A DNA stretch of 64,000 nt. It comes from Flavilitoribacter nigricans DSM 23189 = NBRC 102662 (GTDB lineage: Bacteria; Bacteroidota; Bacteroidia; Chitinophagales; Saprospiraceae). Below are positions 1 to 8,975 of the stretch, one piece after another. The translations under genes and the position numbers were made by a program. Positions within the stretch are counted from its first letter, which is position 1. Every line of letters starts with the position of its first letter. The notes beneath the pieces were generated by a model, which did no database searches, had not been told where the DNA came from, and was given only the letters and a program-made list of their open reading frames with translations. The stretch lies in NCBI RefSeq assembly GCF_002646595.1, contig NZ_PDUD01000026.1:62001-126000 (forward strand), written 5' to 3'.

Positions 1-2
1 CA

Positions 3-305
3 AAAGGGATCTACTACCGGAACGTGGATTACGACTGGGACTGGCCCGATGGGCACCTGCAACTCAAAGCCTCCACCGATGCTGACGGCTACTGGGTGGA
101 AGGTTCGATCAGCCTGGAATCGCTGCGGCAGTTGGGTCTCTATCAGGATGACCATCTGCTGAAGGCCGGCCTGTTTCGGGGAGATTACCGGCGAGTTGAC
201 AAGGACGAAACGGAAGTACGCTGGATCAGTTGGGTCATGCCCGATTCGGAAAAACCGGACTTTCATATCCCCTCCTCTTTCGGGGAATTACTATTGGTAG
301 AGTGA
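3..305 (+). CDS. Carbohydrate-binding family 9-like protein, C-terminal part (5' partial)
   Basis: The frame is open from the left edge of the window (first full codon at base 3) to a TGA, giving about 100 C-terminal residues; the real start lies outside. The pattern WISWV followed by PDFHIPSSFG at the extreme C-terminus is typical of the CBM9-like, DOMON-type beta-sandwich domain that ends many secreted Bacteroidota glycan-related proteins. Its substrate and any N-terminal domain cannot be seen. The next gene, a DUF5107 protein, is also probably sugar-related, and a LacI-type operator core lies between them, so the two may share a theme but not a transcript. Confidence 0.7.
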   Translation, partial: KGIYYRNVDYDWDWPDGHLQLKASTDADGYWVEGSISLESLRQLGLYQDDHLLKAGLFRGDYRRVDKDETEVRWISWVMPDSEKPDFHIPSSFGELLLVE

Positions 306-490
306 TCCGCTAAACTTTGCAATAATAAATGCGCTTCAGGCGTCTTGCGGGAAGCGACAGCGCCCAAGCTGTACTTCCTGAGTCAGGTTCCTACCCGGTT
401 CTCTCATCAGATGAAAGCGCTCCCCACATTATCCGACATTAGCAGTTAACGCAATTACCGAATACCCCAAACGCTCCTATAAAAAATACT

Positions 491-503
491 GTGTACGCAC
501 ACG
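491..503. promoter_or_regulatory. LacI-type operator core upstream of the DUF5107 gene
   Basis: The 13 bases GTGTACGCACACG form an imperfect palindrome (GTGT-n-CG-n-ACAC) with a central CpG, the usual form of a LacI-family operator. The same 13 bases occur at 35174-35186 between the LacI-family gene and the ROK kinase gene. About 29 bases after the operator start there is a weak -7-like element, TATCTTAA (522-529). At the ROK promoter TAATTTTG sits at the same distance. This implies transcription starting near 535. The site is seen directly; binding by the regulator at 33982-35070 is inferred. Confidence 0.6.
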
Positions 504-561
504 CACCCTCTGTAAATTGCTTATCTTAATGAATTCCAATCGCCATCTAAAACCACCTGCG

Positions 562-3500
562 ATGCAAGCTCTTAGAATGTTCTTCCTGCTGTCCGTATCC
601 TTAATGCTCCATACCTCTCTGTGGAGTCAACGAGCGACGATCAGCAGTGAACAAACCGCCCTGACCACCTACCCTTTCTCCGATCCCGATCCGGTGCCGA
701 TCCTGGTATCGAATCCTAAGATCTATCCCTACTTCAAATACGAGGGCTACACGCCGGGTGGCCAAGACCAGGACTGGAACGTCGTCCATCTCGAAAATGA
801 CTATCTGGATGTGTGGGTACTTCCGGAGGTAGGTGGTAAAGTGTGGGGCGCCCGGGAGAAATCAACCGGCGAGGAATTTATCTACCGGAACGAAGTGATG
901 AAATTTCGCAATATTGCCATGCGCGGACCGTGGACTTCCGGGGGTATTGAATTCAACTTCGGCATTATCGGTCACCATCCTTCCACGGCGACACCCGTAG
1001 ATTACAAAATTGTGCAGGAAGAGGACGGAAGCGTGAGCTGCTGGGTGGGCAATATGGACCTCGCCTCCCGCACGCAGTGGCGCGTGAAGATCAATTTGCC
1101 CAAAGACAAAGCCTATTTTGAAACCCGCGCCCTCTGGTACAACCCCACGGCTTTGCACCAGTCCTACTACAATTGGATGACCGGAGCCGCTTTCGCAACC
1201 GACGATCTGGAATTCTACTGCCCCGGCGACCAGTACCTCGAACACGGCGGCGATCCGCATCCGTGGCCAACTGAATACGGCCGCCACATTGCCGAATACA
1301 AAGAGAACGATTTTTTATCCCACAAGTCCTACCACGTCGTAGGAGAATACAATGATTTTTTCGGCGGATATTACCACGATCAGGGCTACGGCTTCGGCCA
1401 TTGGTCGCCGTACGACGAGATGCCCGGCCAGAAACTCTGGCTTTGGTCGCTGGCCCGCAACGGAGGTATTTGGGAAGATCTGCTCACCGATACGGATGGC
1501 CAGTACATCGAGTTTCAGGCCGGACGGCTGTTCAATCAATATTCGCCCGGGAGTGATGGCAATCCCGTTACCCAGGCGGTTTTCCCACCCCATTCCACCG
1601 ACCAGTGGCAGGAACGCTGGTTTCCGGTCAAGGCTATCGGGGGACTGACGGATGTATCTCCCAGTGCCGTCCTGCATATCGAACCGGTTGACGGGAAAAT
1701 GCAGATCGGCATCAACGCCCTGGAACAGGCTGCGGGCACGCTCCGCGTTTTTGCGGGTGACCGGAAAGTTCTGGAAAAAGAGATAGCCCTGCCTCCCATG
1801 GGTATTTTCCGGGAAAGCATAGACTGGCCGACTTCGGAGCAGGGTTTCCGGGTCACCGTAGATGGTATGGGGCTGGATTACGACAGTGATCCCCAAAAGT
1901 TGAAACTCAAGCGCCCTTTTCAAAAGCCTGCATTACCCGATACGCCGCCGTCGGAGCTCCACTATCGCGCCGGTATGGAATGGATGGACTTCCGGGAATA
2001 CGATAAGGCGAAAAAAAGCCTGAAAGCCTGTCTGGAAGACAATCCGGCCCACCTGGAAGCGCTGGCCGCACTGGCCGAGCTATACTATCGTCAGGGGCTT
2101 TACGACCGTGGATTGGAACCGGCACTGCGGGCGCTTTCCATTGACACCTATCATCCCGGAGCAAATTACGTGGCTGGAATACTCTTTCAGGCCCAGGGAG
2201 ACTTCATAAATGCCAAAGAAGCGCTGGGCTGGGCCGCCCGCTCGATGGAATACCGTTCGGCCGCCTACGGCATCATGGCCGGGATATTGCTCGCTGAACA
2301 ACAAGCCGGAGAAGCCATTCGCTACGCCCGACAGGCTCTGGACTTCAACCGTTTTAATATGCAGGCCCGGCAAACCCTCGCGGTAGCCCAGCGGACATCC
2401 GGACAAGAAAAGGCAGCCCAGGAAACGGTTATGACTTTACTGGAAATGGATCCGCTTTCTCATTTTAGTTACTTTGAACAATACCTGCTGGACGGTCAGG
2501 CCAGTAGTAAGCAACGGTTCACCGGGAACATCCGGAATGAATTGCCGGAGCAGACCTATCTCGAACTCGCACTGCAATACCATCAGTTGGGGCAAAAGGA
2601 AGCCGCATTATCCGTTTTGGAGCTGGCGCCTTCCAGCGTTCTGGTTAATATTTGGCAAGCTTTCCTGCAAGATGATCCACAGGCATTGGCTGCAGTAGCC
2701 AACCAGTCTCCCGAACTGGTATTCCCCTTTCGCCGGGAGAGCCTGGAAGCCCTGGAATGGGCCCGGACCAATCACCAGGACTGGAAATTCGCCTACTACC
2801 TGGCACTGAACTACTGGGGGAAAGGAAGAACCGAAAAGGCCGTCGAATTACTGGAAAACCTCGGCAACACCCCGGATTATCCCTTCTTCTACCTCACCCG
2901 CGCTAATGTACGGGAAAGTACCAGTGCCGATAAAGCCCGGGAAGACCTGCTGCGAGCGCGGGAGCTGCAATCGGATAGCTGGCGCACCTGGCACGAGCTG
3001 ATCCAGTTTTATTTCCGGCAGGGAAAATTTGCGGAAGCGCTATCCGTAAGTACGGACGCCTACGATCAGTTTCCCGATAACTATACCCTGGGCATGGATC
3101 ACGTTCGGGCACTGCTGGAGAACCAACAATACGAACCCGCCCTAACGATCCTGCAAACCCTGGAGGTACTACCCTTCGAAGGCGCATCCGCAAGTCGCCG
3201 CTTGTACGAGTGGGCTCATCTGGGACGGGCGCTGGAGCAACTGGCAGCGAAGCAATACCCGTCGGCCATTCGCACGCTGGAATCATACAAAAAGTGGCCC
3301 GAACGGCTGGGCGTTGGCAAACCCTACAATCCCGACGAACGACTGGCGGATCACCTCCTTGCCTACGCTTACGATCAGACCGGGAAACCGGCGGCTGCCC
3401 GGGAAGCCCGCAATCGCCTCCTGGAGTATACCCGCCAGTTCCCGCTGCGAAACAGCCTGGAGACAGTCCTGGGTTTTCAGCTCATGTCGGAAAAAGAGCT

Positions 3501-3684
3501 CAGCGATCTGGCCATCAATCAGTACGATAGTCCAAAGACCGGAACGGCCATTCGCTGGGCGCTGGCCAAAGCGATGCATAACGAAACGGAGGCGGATAAA
3601 ATACAGCAGCAAAACGCCGGATTATTCACTTCACCCTTTTACCAGATGCTCGAAAAAGCCATTGCGTTGGGTGCCGTTGACTGA
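562..3684 (+). CDS. Secreted DUF5107 domain protein with C-terminal TPR repeats
   Basis: About 1040 residues. The ATG at 562 gives a clean signal peptide (MQALRMFFLLSVSLM, ending LWSQ). In-frame starts at 517 (TTG) and 529 (ATG) exist, but they would lie on or before the promoter implied by the operator at 491-503. Residues about 50-370 are a DUF5107 domain, an aldose-1-epimerase-like beta-sandwich (KIYPYFKYEGYTPGG, EVGGKVWGA, GGIEFNFG). Residues from about 458 to the end form many TPR repeats. The family is common in Bacteroidota carbohydrate loci; its activity is not established here. The operator upstream suggests control by the LacI-family regulator of the amino-sugar module. It converges on the next gene, with one base between the stop codons. 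Confidence 0.8.
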   Translation: MQALRMFFLLSVSLMLHTSLWSQRATISSEQTALTTYPFSDPDPVPILVSNPKIYPYFKYEGYTPGGQDQDWNVVHLENDYLDVWVLPEVGGKVWGAREKSTGEEFIYRNEVMKFRNIAMRGPWTSGGIEFNFGIIGHHPSTATPVDYKIVQEEDGSVSCWVGNMDLASRTQWRVKINLPKDKAYFETRALWYNPTALHQSYYNWMTGAAFATDDLEFYCPGDQYLEHGGDPHPWPTEYGRHIAEYKENDFLSHKSYHVVGEYNDFFGGYYHDQGYGFGHWSPYDEMPGQKLWLWSLARNGGIWEDLLTDTDGQYIEFQAGRLFNQYSPGSDGNPVTQAVFPPHSTDQWQERWFPVKAIGGLTDVSPSAVLHIEPVDGKMQIGINALEQAAGTLRVFAGDRKVLEKEIALPPMGIFRESIDWPTSEQGFRVTVDGMGLDYDSDPQKLKLKRPFQKPALPDTPPSELHYRAGMEWMDFREYDKAKKSLKACLEDNPAHLEALAALAELYYRQGLYDRGLEPALRALSIDTYHPGANYVAGILFQAQGDFINAKEALGWAARSMEYRSAAYGIMAGILLAEQQAGEAIRYARQALDFNRFNMQARQTLAVAQRTSGQEKAAQETVMTLLEMDPLSHFSYFEQYLLDGQASSKQRFTGNIRNELPEQTYLELALQYHQLGQKEAALSVLELAPSSVLVNIWQAFLQDDPQALAAVANQSPELVFPFRRESLEALEWARTNHQDWKFAYYLALNYWGKGRTEKAVELLENLGNTPDYPFFYLTRANVRESTSADKAREDLLRARELQSDSWRTWHELIQFYFRQGKFAEALSVSTDAYDQFPDNYTLGMDHVRALLENQQYEPALTILQTLEVLPFEGASASRRLYEWAHLGRALEQLAAKQYPSAIRTLESYKKWPERLGVGKPYNPDERLADHLLAYAYDQTGKPAAAREARNRLLEYTRQFPLRNSLETVLGFQLMSEKELSDLAINQYDSPKTGTAIRWALAKAMHNETEADKIQQQNAGLFTSPFYQMLEKAIALGAVD

Positions 3685-3685
3685 T

Positions 3686-5083
3686 CTATTTGTATACCCC
3701 CCAAAGGTTTTTTACTGCCGGCCCCAGACAATTCAGTTTTTCCAGCTTGGGCAGGAATAAAGGACACTGCTCCACCAGATTGAAAGCAAACGGGCGGGCA
3801 TTACAGCGATTGGCGTCGATGTAGATCAACTCACCGAAAGTATTCTGGGCCAGACAGGTATATTCAGCAAAAGCATTGGTATTGCTGAGGTCGGCGTTCA
3901 AAAAGGTGAGGATATTGATACTGATCTGGCGGTTGGCCAGGTTGTCCGCCCATTCGCAAATATCGGTATTTCCGATCTTACAGATATTGGCTCCGTCGCT
4001 AACCAGAAAAATGGATTTGCTCGTTTCCGGATTGTCCGAGAACAGATCCGGGGAGTCCATCAAAATATTGAGCAGGGGCGTCGTACCGTCCGGCACCAGA
4101 AAATCCAGGGCGTAACGAAAGTCCTTCCGACTCAGAGCTCCTACCGGATGCCATAATCGGGGAACCGTACCACAATCCCCCCCGATGGTTCCGATGCCGA
4201 GCGCTTTTTCTTCCGGAATTTTCTGAAACATATACATAGCCGTTTCCTTCATCACCCGAAAGCGATCTTCATCCACGCAGGTTACTTTCTCCATGACCAT
4301 CGAGCCCGAAATATCCAGCAGGAAGACCACTTCGTCGTAGGGCGTAAAGTCCAGTAGGGTATAAATGTTGGCCGGTATATTGCCGTAATTGGCCAGATCC
4401 CCACTGCCGGCGGCTGCCGTACGCGGATAATCAACCGGTGTGATATCCAAAGAATCACAAAGCATTTCGTAATTGTAGCGCGCCGCTTCGTTGGAGCCGT
4501 CCTGCTGCAGAGCGGCGGCAAAATGATCCAGGTTCCGCTCCATATCCCGGCGGTGAATGTGGATGTGCTCGGGACGGTCTTTGGATTTGTGCGCGTTATT
4601 TCCCTGATCCAGCAAAGCCGCATAACCGAGGGTATTGTAAACGATACTCAGCAACTTGGGTTCCTTCATGCTTTCCAGGAGACTGATTGCCGATTTCAGG
4701 GAGGAGATCGCCTGGTCGTAATTTTCCGAATAACAGTGAGCCATGCCGCTGACGAAATGCCGCAGAGCGATCTTTTTGAGGTGATCCGGATCGTTGGGGC
4801 CCAGGTAGATCGCCCCTTCCTGCAGAACGGAAAGCGCCTGGTCTACCTGCCCGTCCCGGCCGAGCGCCAGAGCCAGTGCCAGAGCAAAGTTATATTCATC
4901 CGGTACCGCTGCGTATGCCCGGCGAAAACTCCGGACCGCACTACCGAGCTGCCCTTCCTGAAAATAAAAAGTACCGACGTAATAATTGCGGTAGGCCTCC
5001 TTTTTTCCACCCACCGTCGGCCGGAAAGAGGTCGTAAGAAGAATTGCGGCCGGTATTATCAAAAGTAGTAGTATATTTCTCAT
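3686..5083 (-). CDS. TPR and VWA domain protein, probably exported
   Basis: 465 residues from the ATG at 5083, which gives a hydrophobic N-terminus (MRNILLLLIIPAAILL). Residues about 30-210 hold TPR-like helical repeats (YVGTFYFQEGQLGSAVRSF and following). Residues about 250-430 are a von Willebrand factor A domain with an intact MIDAS motif, DISGS, at 257-261, which binds a divalent metal and a protein ligand. There is no partner MoxR ATPase beside it. The upstream neighbour is divergent endonuclease V, 46 bases away. The likely role is a periplasmic or surface protein-protein interaction; nothing more specific can be read. Longer in-frame starts up to 5218 would run into endonuclease V and are disfavoured. 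Confidence 0.75.
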   Translation of the reverse strand: MRNILLLLIIPAAILLTTSFRPTVGGKKEAYRNYYVGTFYFQEGQLGSAVRSFRRAYAAVPDEYNFALALALALGRDGQVDQALSVLQEGAIYLGPNDPDHLKKIALRHFVSGMAHCYSENYDQAISSLKSAISLLESMKEPKLLSIVYNTLGYAALLDQGNNAHKSKDRPEHIHIHRRDMERNLDHFAAALQQDGSNEAARYNYEMLCDSLDITPVDYPRTAAAGSGDLANYGNIPANIYTLLDFTPYDEVVFLLDISGSMVMEKVTCVDEDRFRVMKETAMYMFQKIPEEKALGIGTIGGDCGTVPRLWHPVGALSRKDFRYALDFLVPDGTTPLLNILMDSPDLFSDNPETSKSIFLVSDGANICKIGNTDICEWADNLANRQISINILTFLNADLSNTNAFAEYTCLAQNTFGELIYIDANRCNARPFAFNLVEQCPLFLPKLEKLNCLGPAVKNLWGVYK

Positions 5084-5129
5084 ATTAGCATTTTGCCCGA
5101 TCCTGGAATCAATATTTGAATTTCTTTTA

Positions 5130-5810
5130 ATGAACTGGAACCTCACACCTGCAGAAGCGATACAACTCCAAAAGGAATTAAAGGAAAAAATAGATATACG
5201 CCCTTTCCCGGGTCCCATCCAAAAAATTGCCGGGGCAGATATTTCTTATAACAAAAACGACGATACCATTTATGCGGGGATAATTGTACTCGACTACGAG
5301 ACCATGGAACCAATTTGCCGATCTACAATAATAGACAAAATGAGATTCCCGTACATCCCCGGCCTACTTTCTTTTCGGGAAATCCCTTCGCTTTACGCCG
5401 CCTGGGAGGCCTTGGAAGAAAAACCCGATATCCTGGCCATGGATGGTCATGGGATCAATCACTTCCGCCGTTTGGGGGTTGCCACCCACTTTGGGCTGAT
5501 CAGTGGCCAAGCCTGCATTGGCATCGCCAAAAATCACCTGACCGGAACTTACGAAGAACCGGGTCCGAAAAGAGGTAGTTTCAGTAATATCATAGATCAG
5601 GGCGAAAAAATAGGGTATGTTCTGCGCAGCCGGGATCAGGTAAAACCGGTCTGGGTATCCCCGGGGCATAGGGTCAGCATGGAACAAAGCCTGGAAATTG
5701 CGCTGCACTGCAGCCGGGGCCTTCGCATTCCGGAACCTACCCGGCAGGCTCATCTCATGGTAAACGAATTAAGAAGGGGAGAAATTGAAGCCGGGGTCAA
5801 AAGTTTTTGA
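5130..5810 (+). CDS. nfi: Endonuclease V (deoxyinosine 3' endonuclease)
   Basis: 226 residues, close to the usual length. It cleaves DNA (or RNA in some homologues) at the second phosphodiester bond 3' of a deaminated adenine (inosine). The core motifs are present: AGADISY with the metal ligand D37, PYIPGLLSFRE (74-84) with the wedge PYIPG and acidic E84, and AMDGHG with D105, followed by the conserved RRLGVATHFGL and the C-terminal HRVS motif. It acts in DNA repair in the cytoplasm. It is divergent from the TPR-VWA gene, so both promoters must share the 46-base gap, and convergent with the OmpA-like gene. Confidence 0.95.
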   Translation: MNWNLTPAEAIQLQKELKEKIDIRPFPGPIQKIAGADISYNKNDDTIYAGIIVLDYETMEPICRSTIIDKMRFPYIPGLLSFREIPSLYAAWEALEEKPDILAMDGHGINHFRRLGVATHFGLISGQACIGIAKNHLTGTYEEPGPKRGSFSNIIDQGEKIGYVLRSRDQVKPVWVSPGHRVSMEQSLEIALHCSRGLRIPEPTRQAHLMVNELRRGEIEAGVKSF

Positions 5811-5873
5811 TAATGCCCACAACCAAGACCGCCCCCACGGCCGTCCCATTCTAATACAGATTAAGTGAAAGTG

Positions 5874-6293
5874 CTACAAAGCCAGAGGTTTGACAATGAT
5901 ATCTACCCGTCGGTTTTTCAATTTACCCTCCCAGGTACTGTTATCGTATACCGGATTGAGCTCTCCGAAATCTTCAATGGAAATGTGGTCGGGATTGATC
6001 CCGTGATTCATCAGTTTTTCGATAGCCGATTCACTGCGCATCTGGGATAACCAGGCGTTGTATTGTTTGGAACCGATATCATCCGTATGACTGTGTACAC
6101 TGATCTGGTGGTGCTCCACCCCGGGAATTCCGTTGAGCCATTTGTACAACTCCTGTTCCTGTTCGGAGTCTATGTAGTGGCTGCCCCCACCGAAGTAAAT
6201 ACTAAAGATGTAATAGTCCTGCACCGGTTCTTCCTGCGCCGATAAGGAAAAGGGAAGGATAAAGATCGAACAGATAGTCAATAAGCTTCGCAT
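5874..6293 (-). CDS. Small OmpA-family periplasmic protein
   Basis: 139 residues with a signal peptide (MRSLLTICSIFILPFSLSAQ) followed directly by one OmpA C-terminal-like domain. The peptidoglycan-binding signature is recognisable: HTDDIGSKQYNAWLSQMRSE, matching TDxxGxxxYNxxLSxxRA, and NRRVDI near the end. There is no N-terminal barrel and no lipobox, so the protein is probably soluble in the periplasm and binds peptidoglycan through the diaminopimelate-binding pocket. It is encoded alone, convergent with endonuclease V and downstream of the PAP2-like gene on the same strand (137-base gap). Confidence 0.85.
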   Translation of the reverse strand: MRSLLTICSIFILPFSLSAQEEPVQDYYIFSIYFGGGSHYIDSEQEQELYKWLNGIPGVEHHQISVHSHTDDIGSKQYNAWLSQMRSESAIEKLMNHGINPDHISIEDFGELNPVYDNSTWEGKLKNRRVDIIVKPLAL

Positions 6294-6430
6294 GGGTGTC
6301 GGGGATTAAGGTAAACTGTGATCCGGGCTGCCGCTACTGCCACACCGGGCAAAACTTCGGCAAACCTCACCTTAAGATAAGGATTCTGAAAATCATATGT
6401 TTACAAAATCACCGACTAATGTTCCAGATC

Positions 6431-7102
6431 TTACAAAAACAGAAAGCGCAGGGCCAGGAACTGCGAACAGAAACCCACAATGTAGCCACTGTATAATTCG
6501 CGCGGAACGTGGGCAGAAAGGATCAGCCGCGCCGTACCGACCAACCCGGCCAGAAAGATGAAAGCCATTAGTAAGGTGACCAGGCTCAGCTCAAAAGTGC
6601 CCAGGATGGTGGAATTGACCACAAAGGTATCATAACGAAAGAGCAGCATAGAGATCACGGCCGTGGCCATCAGTCCGCCCATTCCAACGGCATGTGCACT
6701 GATCTTGGTAAAGATATTGAAGAAGAAAGCGATGAACAATCCGATCACAGTACCCAGCATCAGACTGGTAAAGACGGTCGGCACATTGCTGTTATCCCAG
6801 AAATTGCGCAACATCCAGAGATAAAATACGCCGGTAATAATATACGGCCCGATCCGCTCTTCCTTGGTCTTCATCTCGATCGAATCGATTAGGCCCAGGA
6901 AACGCAGCATGGCGACCGAAAAGGCCGGAATGAAAAAAGTGGAAAGAAAGACGCGAAGGATCAATTCCTTGCTGGTTGGATCGCTGATGCTGTTTACGCC
7001 GAATAAATAAGGATTGATCAGCAGCAGGGTTACCAGCATATAGGTAACGATCAGCAGCGGGTGGAAAACCAAAGATATTATCTGAGCGATAGAACGTATC
7101 AT
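6431..7102 (-). CDS. PAP2-like integral membrane protein
   Basis: 223 residues, mostly hydrophobic, with about six membrane segments. Two stretches resemble the PAP2 phosphatase signature: KISAHAVGMGGLMA (S-x-H type) and RLILSAHVPRELYSGYIVG, which resembles the third PAP2 motif with an E in place of the usual D. KTKEERIGP may be a degenerate form of the first motif (K-x6-RP). The family is common in Bacteroidota and often left as hypothetical. A phosphatase role on lipid phosphates is possible but unproven given the changed motifs. It is divergent from the MscS gene; a candidate -7 element TACCTTTG on the minus strand (7158-7165) lies about 56 bases upstream. Confidence 0.65.
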   Translation of the reverse strand: MIRSIAQIISLVFHPLLIVTYMLVTLLLINPYLFGVNSISDPTSKELILRVFLSTFFIPAFSVAMLRFLGLIDSIEMKTKEERIGPYIITGVFYLWMLRNFWDNSNVPTVFTSLMLGTVIGLFIAFFFNIFTKISAHAVGMGGLMATAVISMLLFRYDTFVVNSTILGTFELSLVTLLMAFIFLAGLVGTARLILSAHVPRELYSGYIVGFCSQFLALRFLFL

Positions 7103-7157
7103 GTAACTGGCATGCTTGGATTATAGTATCGGGTAATGTACTGATGCTTAGCCGGCA

Positions 7158-7165
7158 CAAAGGTA
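7158..7165 (-). promoter_or_regulatory. Candidate -7 element for the PAP2-like gene
   Basis: Read on the minus strand this is TACCTTTG, an exact match to the Bacteroidota -7 consensus TAnnTTTG. It lies 56 bases upstream of the PAP2-like start. No clear TTTG is found 19-20 bases further upstream, so the match is partial. The remaining divergent gap up to 7254 also holds an inverted repeat TTACAC-N8-GTGTAA (7212-7231) of unknown meaning. Confidence 0.35.
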
Positions 7166-7254
7166 ATTCCTTTTACCGGGCTTTCTTCTACTGAAAACAG
7201 AATTAAAAATATTACACTTTGCTCGGTGTAAAGTTCGTACTTTAGCTCACTTCA

Positions 7255-7416
7255 ATGAATACGGATCTGACAGTGGAAAAATATCCGTACTTTCATTTTC
7301 GTAAGGCAGTACCGGCACGACGGGACTTCGCAGTGACCAATCTGCTCCGGCGAGTCCATAATGATGACGGTCTGCCCCAAAAGCCGCATGAACATCTATT
7401 TGCGCCATGGATTTGA
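7255..7416 (+). CDS. Candidate 53-residue ORF overlapping the mscS start
   Basis: An ATG at 7255 opens a 53-codon frame that ends at TGA 7414-7416, overlapping the first bases of the MscS gene (ATG 7407) by 10 bases. Such overlap is the usual form of translational coupling. The predicted peptide is polar, rich in arginine and histidine, with no signal peptide or recognised domain. It may be a real leader peptide or small partner, or chance open frame in a 304-base divergent gap. I do not recognise it. Confidence 0.3.
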   Translation: MNTDLTVEKYPYFHFRKAVPARRDFAVTNLLRRVHNDDGLPQKPHEHLFAPWI

Positions 7417-8867
7417 ACGGGATTTTACGTTTTGAATTATTCTCCATTTCGGATATTAGTGTCACGGTAGGTAACCTGATCCTGATGATCATCCTGCTTG
7501 CCGGTATGGCATTTCTGTACCGTTCCCTGCTCGGAAAATGGCTGCCCATCTATTTCCGGAAAGAAGATGTGCAGGACGCTGAAAAGCAGCGCACCCGCCG
7601 CCTGGTACAGCTCTGTTTTTTTCTGCTGGGCCTGATCCTGGTCATGATCACCACCGGGCTGGATTACCGGCTCTACCCGCCGGCGGGCCAGCCGATCCCT
7701 GCGGAAGTAACGACCCCATCGGTAAATCAGACTGATAATTCTACCGGTTTACAGGAGGAAGACGGTGGTCCGGAGCAGATCATTGAACGCGACGCCCGCC
7801 GCCGGGGTATCTGGATCTCGACGATCCTGTTCACCATATTACTGTTTTCTATTGCCAGATTGCTCGACTGGATACTGCTACACATACTCAACCGGAATTT
7901 CCAGAAACGACGAGAGGCCATCCAGCGGATCGCCATCAATTTTGATCAGCCCCGCCTAGTGCGGCCGGCCAAGCGCATTGTGCAGCCGGTGGTCTACACG
8001 CTCGCGATCCTGTTCATGGCCTACGTTTTCAATCTGGACAGTTTCCTTTCCGAAAGTTTTCAGGTGGGCTCCGGCGAAAATTCGGATACGATCAATATTG
8101 GTGTGACCAAGATCATCTCTGCCATTTTGATCCTGCTGATCGCCCGGCTTTTTGTCCTGATATTTACCGAAGTTTTTCTTTTCCCCTACTACCAGCGAAA
8201 AGAGATCAACATCGGTTCCCAGTACGCGATCAATCAGCTGTTCAAGTACTTTTTATACGTCATCGCCATTCTGTATGCCCTGGGAGCGATCGGTATCGAT
8301 CTGACCATTCTGCTCGGTGGTGCCGCAGCCTTACTTGTGGGTATCGGTCTCGGGCTGCAGCAGACCTTTAACGATCTGATCAGCGGTATCATTCTGTTGT
8401 CGGAAAGATCAGTTGAGGTCGGTGATGTGCTGGATGTAGGAGGTACGGTTGGTACCGTGCGGCGGATCGGCGTCAGAACGTCCCTGGTAGAAACCCGCGA
8501 TAACATGACCATTATCGTGCCCAACTCCAAGCTGATCGGCGACTCGGTGGTCAACTGGAGTCACGATGAAGATAAAGCCCGGTTCAGGATCTCGGTCGGG
8601 GTGGCCTACGGATCGGATACTGCACTCGTAAAAAAGATACTGCTGCAGGTCGCGCAGGAACATCCCAAAGCGCTGAAGCGGCCGGCACCCTTTGTCCGGT
8701 TTATCAATTTCGGGGATTCTTCGCTTGATTTTGAGCTACTGTTCTGGTCCAAGGAATTCATCCGCATCGAGGATGTCAAAAGTGATATGCGGTTCGAAAC
8801 GGACCGCTTGTTCCGCGAGAATAACATTACTATCCCATTCCCGCAGCGGGATGTCTGGATGCGTTAG
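7407..8867 (+). CDS. Mechanosensitive ion channel, MscS family
   Basis: 486 residues. Three or more N-terminal membrane segments (20-40, 65-85, 135-155) precede the conserved MscS core. The pore-lining helix is GGAAALLVGIGLGLQQTFND (about 305-325), and the beta domain that follows carries GDVLDVGGTVGTVRRIGVRT and IIVPNSKLIGDSVVNWS. The C-terminal alpha-beta vestibule ends in NITIPFPQRDV, typical of the family. It opens under membrane tension and releases solutes on hypo-osmotic shock. It is longer than E. coli MscS (286 residues) because of the extra N-terminal helices. It ends in a strong convergent terminator. Confidence 0.93.
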   Translation: MDLNGILRFELFSISDISVTVGNLILMIILLAGMAFLYRSLLGKWLPIYFRKEDVQDAEKQRTRRLVQLCFFLLGLILVMITTGLDYRLYPPAGQPIPAEVTTPSVNQTDNSTGLQEEDGGPEQIIERDARRRGIWISTILFTILLFSIARLLDWILLHILNRNFQKRREAIQRIAINFDQPRLVRPAKRIVQPVVYTLAILFMAYVFNLDSFLSESFQVGSGENSDTINIGVTKIISAILILLIARLFVLIFTEVFLFPYYQRKEINIGSQYAINQLFKYFLYVIAILYALGAIGIDLTILLGGAAALLVGIGLGLQQTFNDLISGIILLSERSVEVGDVLDVGGTVGTVRRIGVRTSLVETRDNMTIIVPNSKLIGDSVVNWSHDEDKARFRISVGVAYGSDTALVKKILLQVAQEHPKALKRPAPFVRFINFGDSSLDFELLFWSKEFIRIEDVKSDMRFETDRLFRENNITIPFPQRDVWMR

Positions 8868-8884
8868 GCCAAGTCGACGGATAT

Positions 8885-8932
8885 AAAAAAAGATGGGATA
8901 GTCAATGTGTTGGCTATCCCATCTTTTTTTTT
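8885..8932. terminator. Bidirectional rho-independent terminator between mscS and the M48 gene
   Basis: A perfect 12-bp stem (AAGATGGGATAG, 8890-8901, with CTATCCCATCTT, 8914-8925) and a 12-base loop are flanked by an A-run on the left and a T-run on the right. It can therefore terminate both convergent genes. Confidence 0.9.
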
Positions 8933-8975
8933 GTCAGACCCGCATCTTATAGATATAAGCGGTAGACGGTATAAA

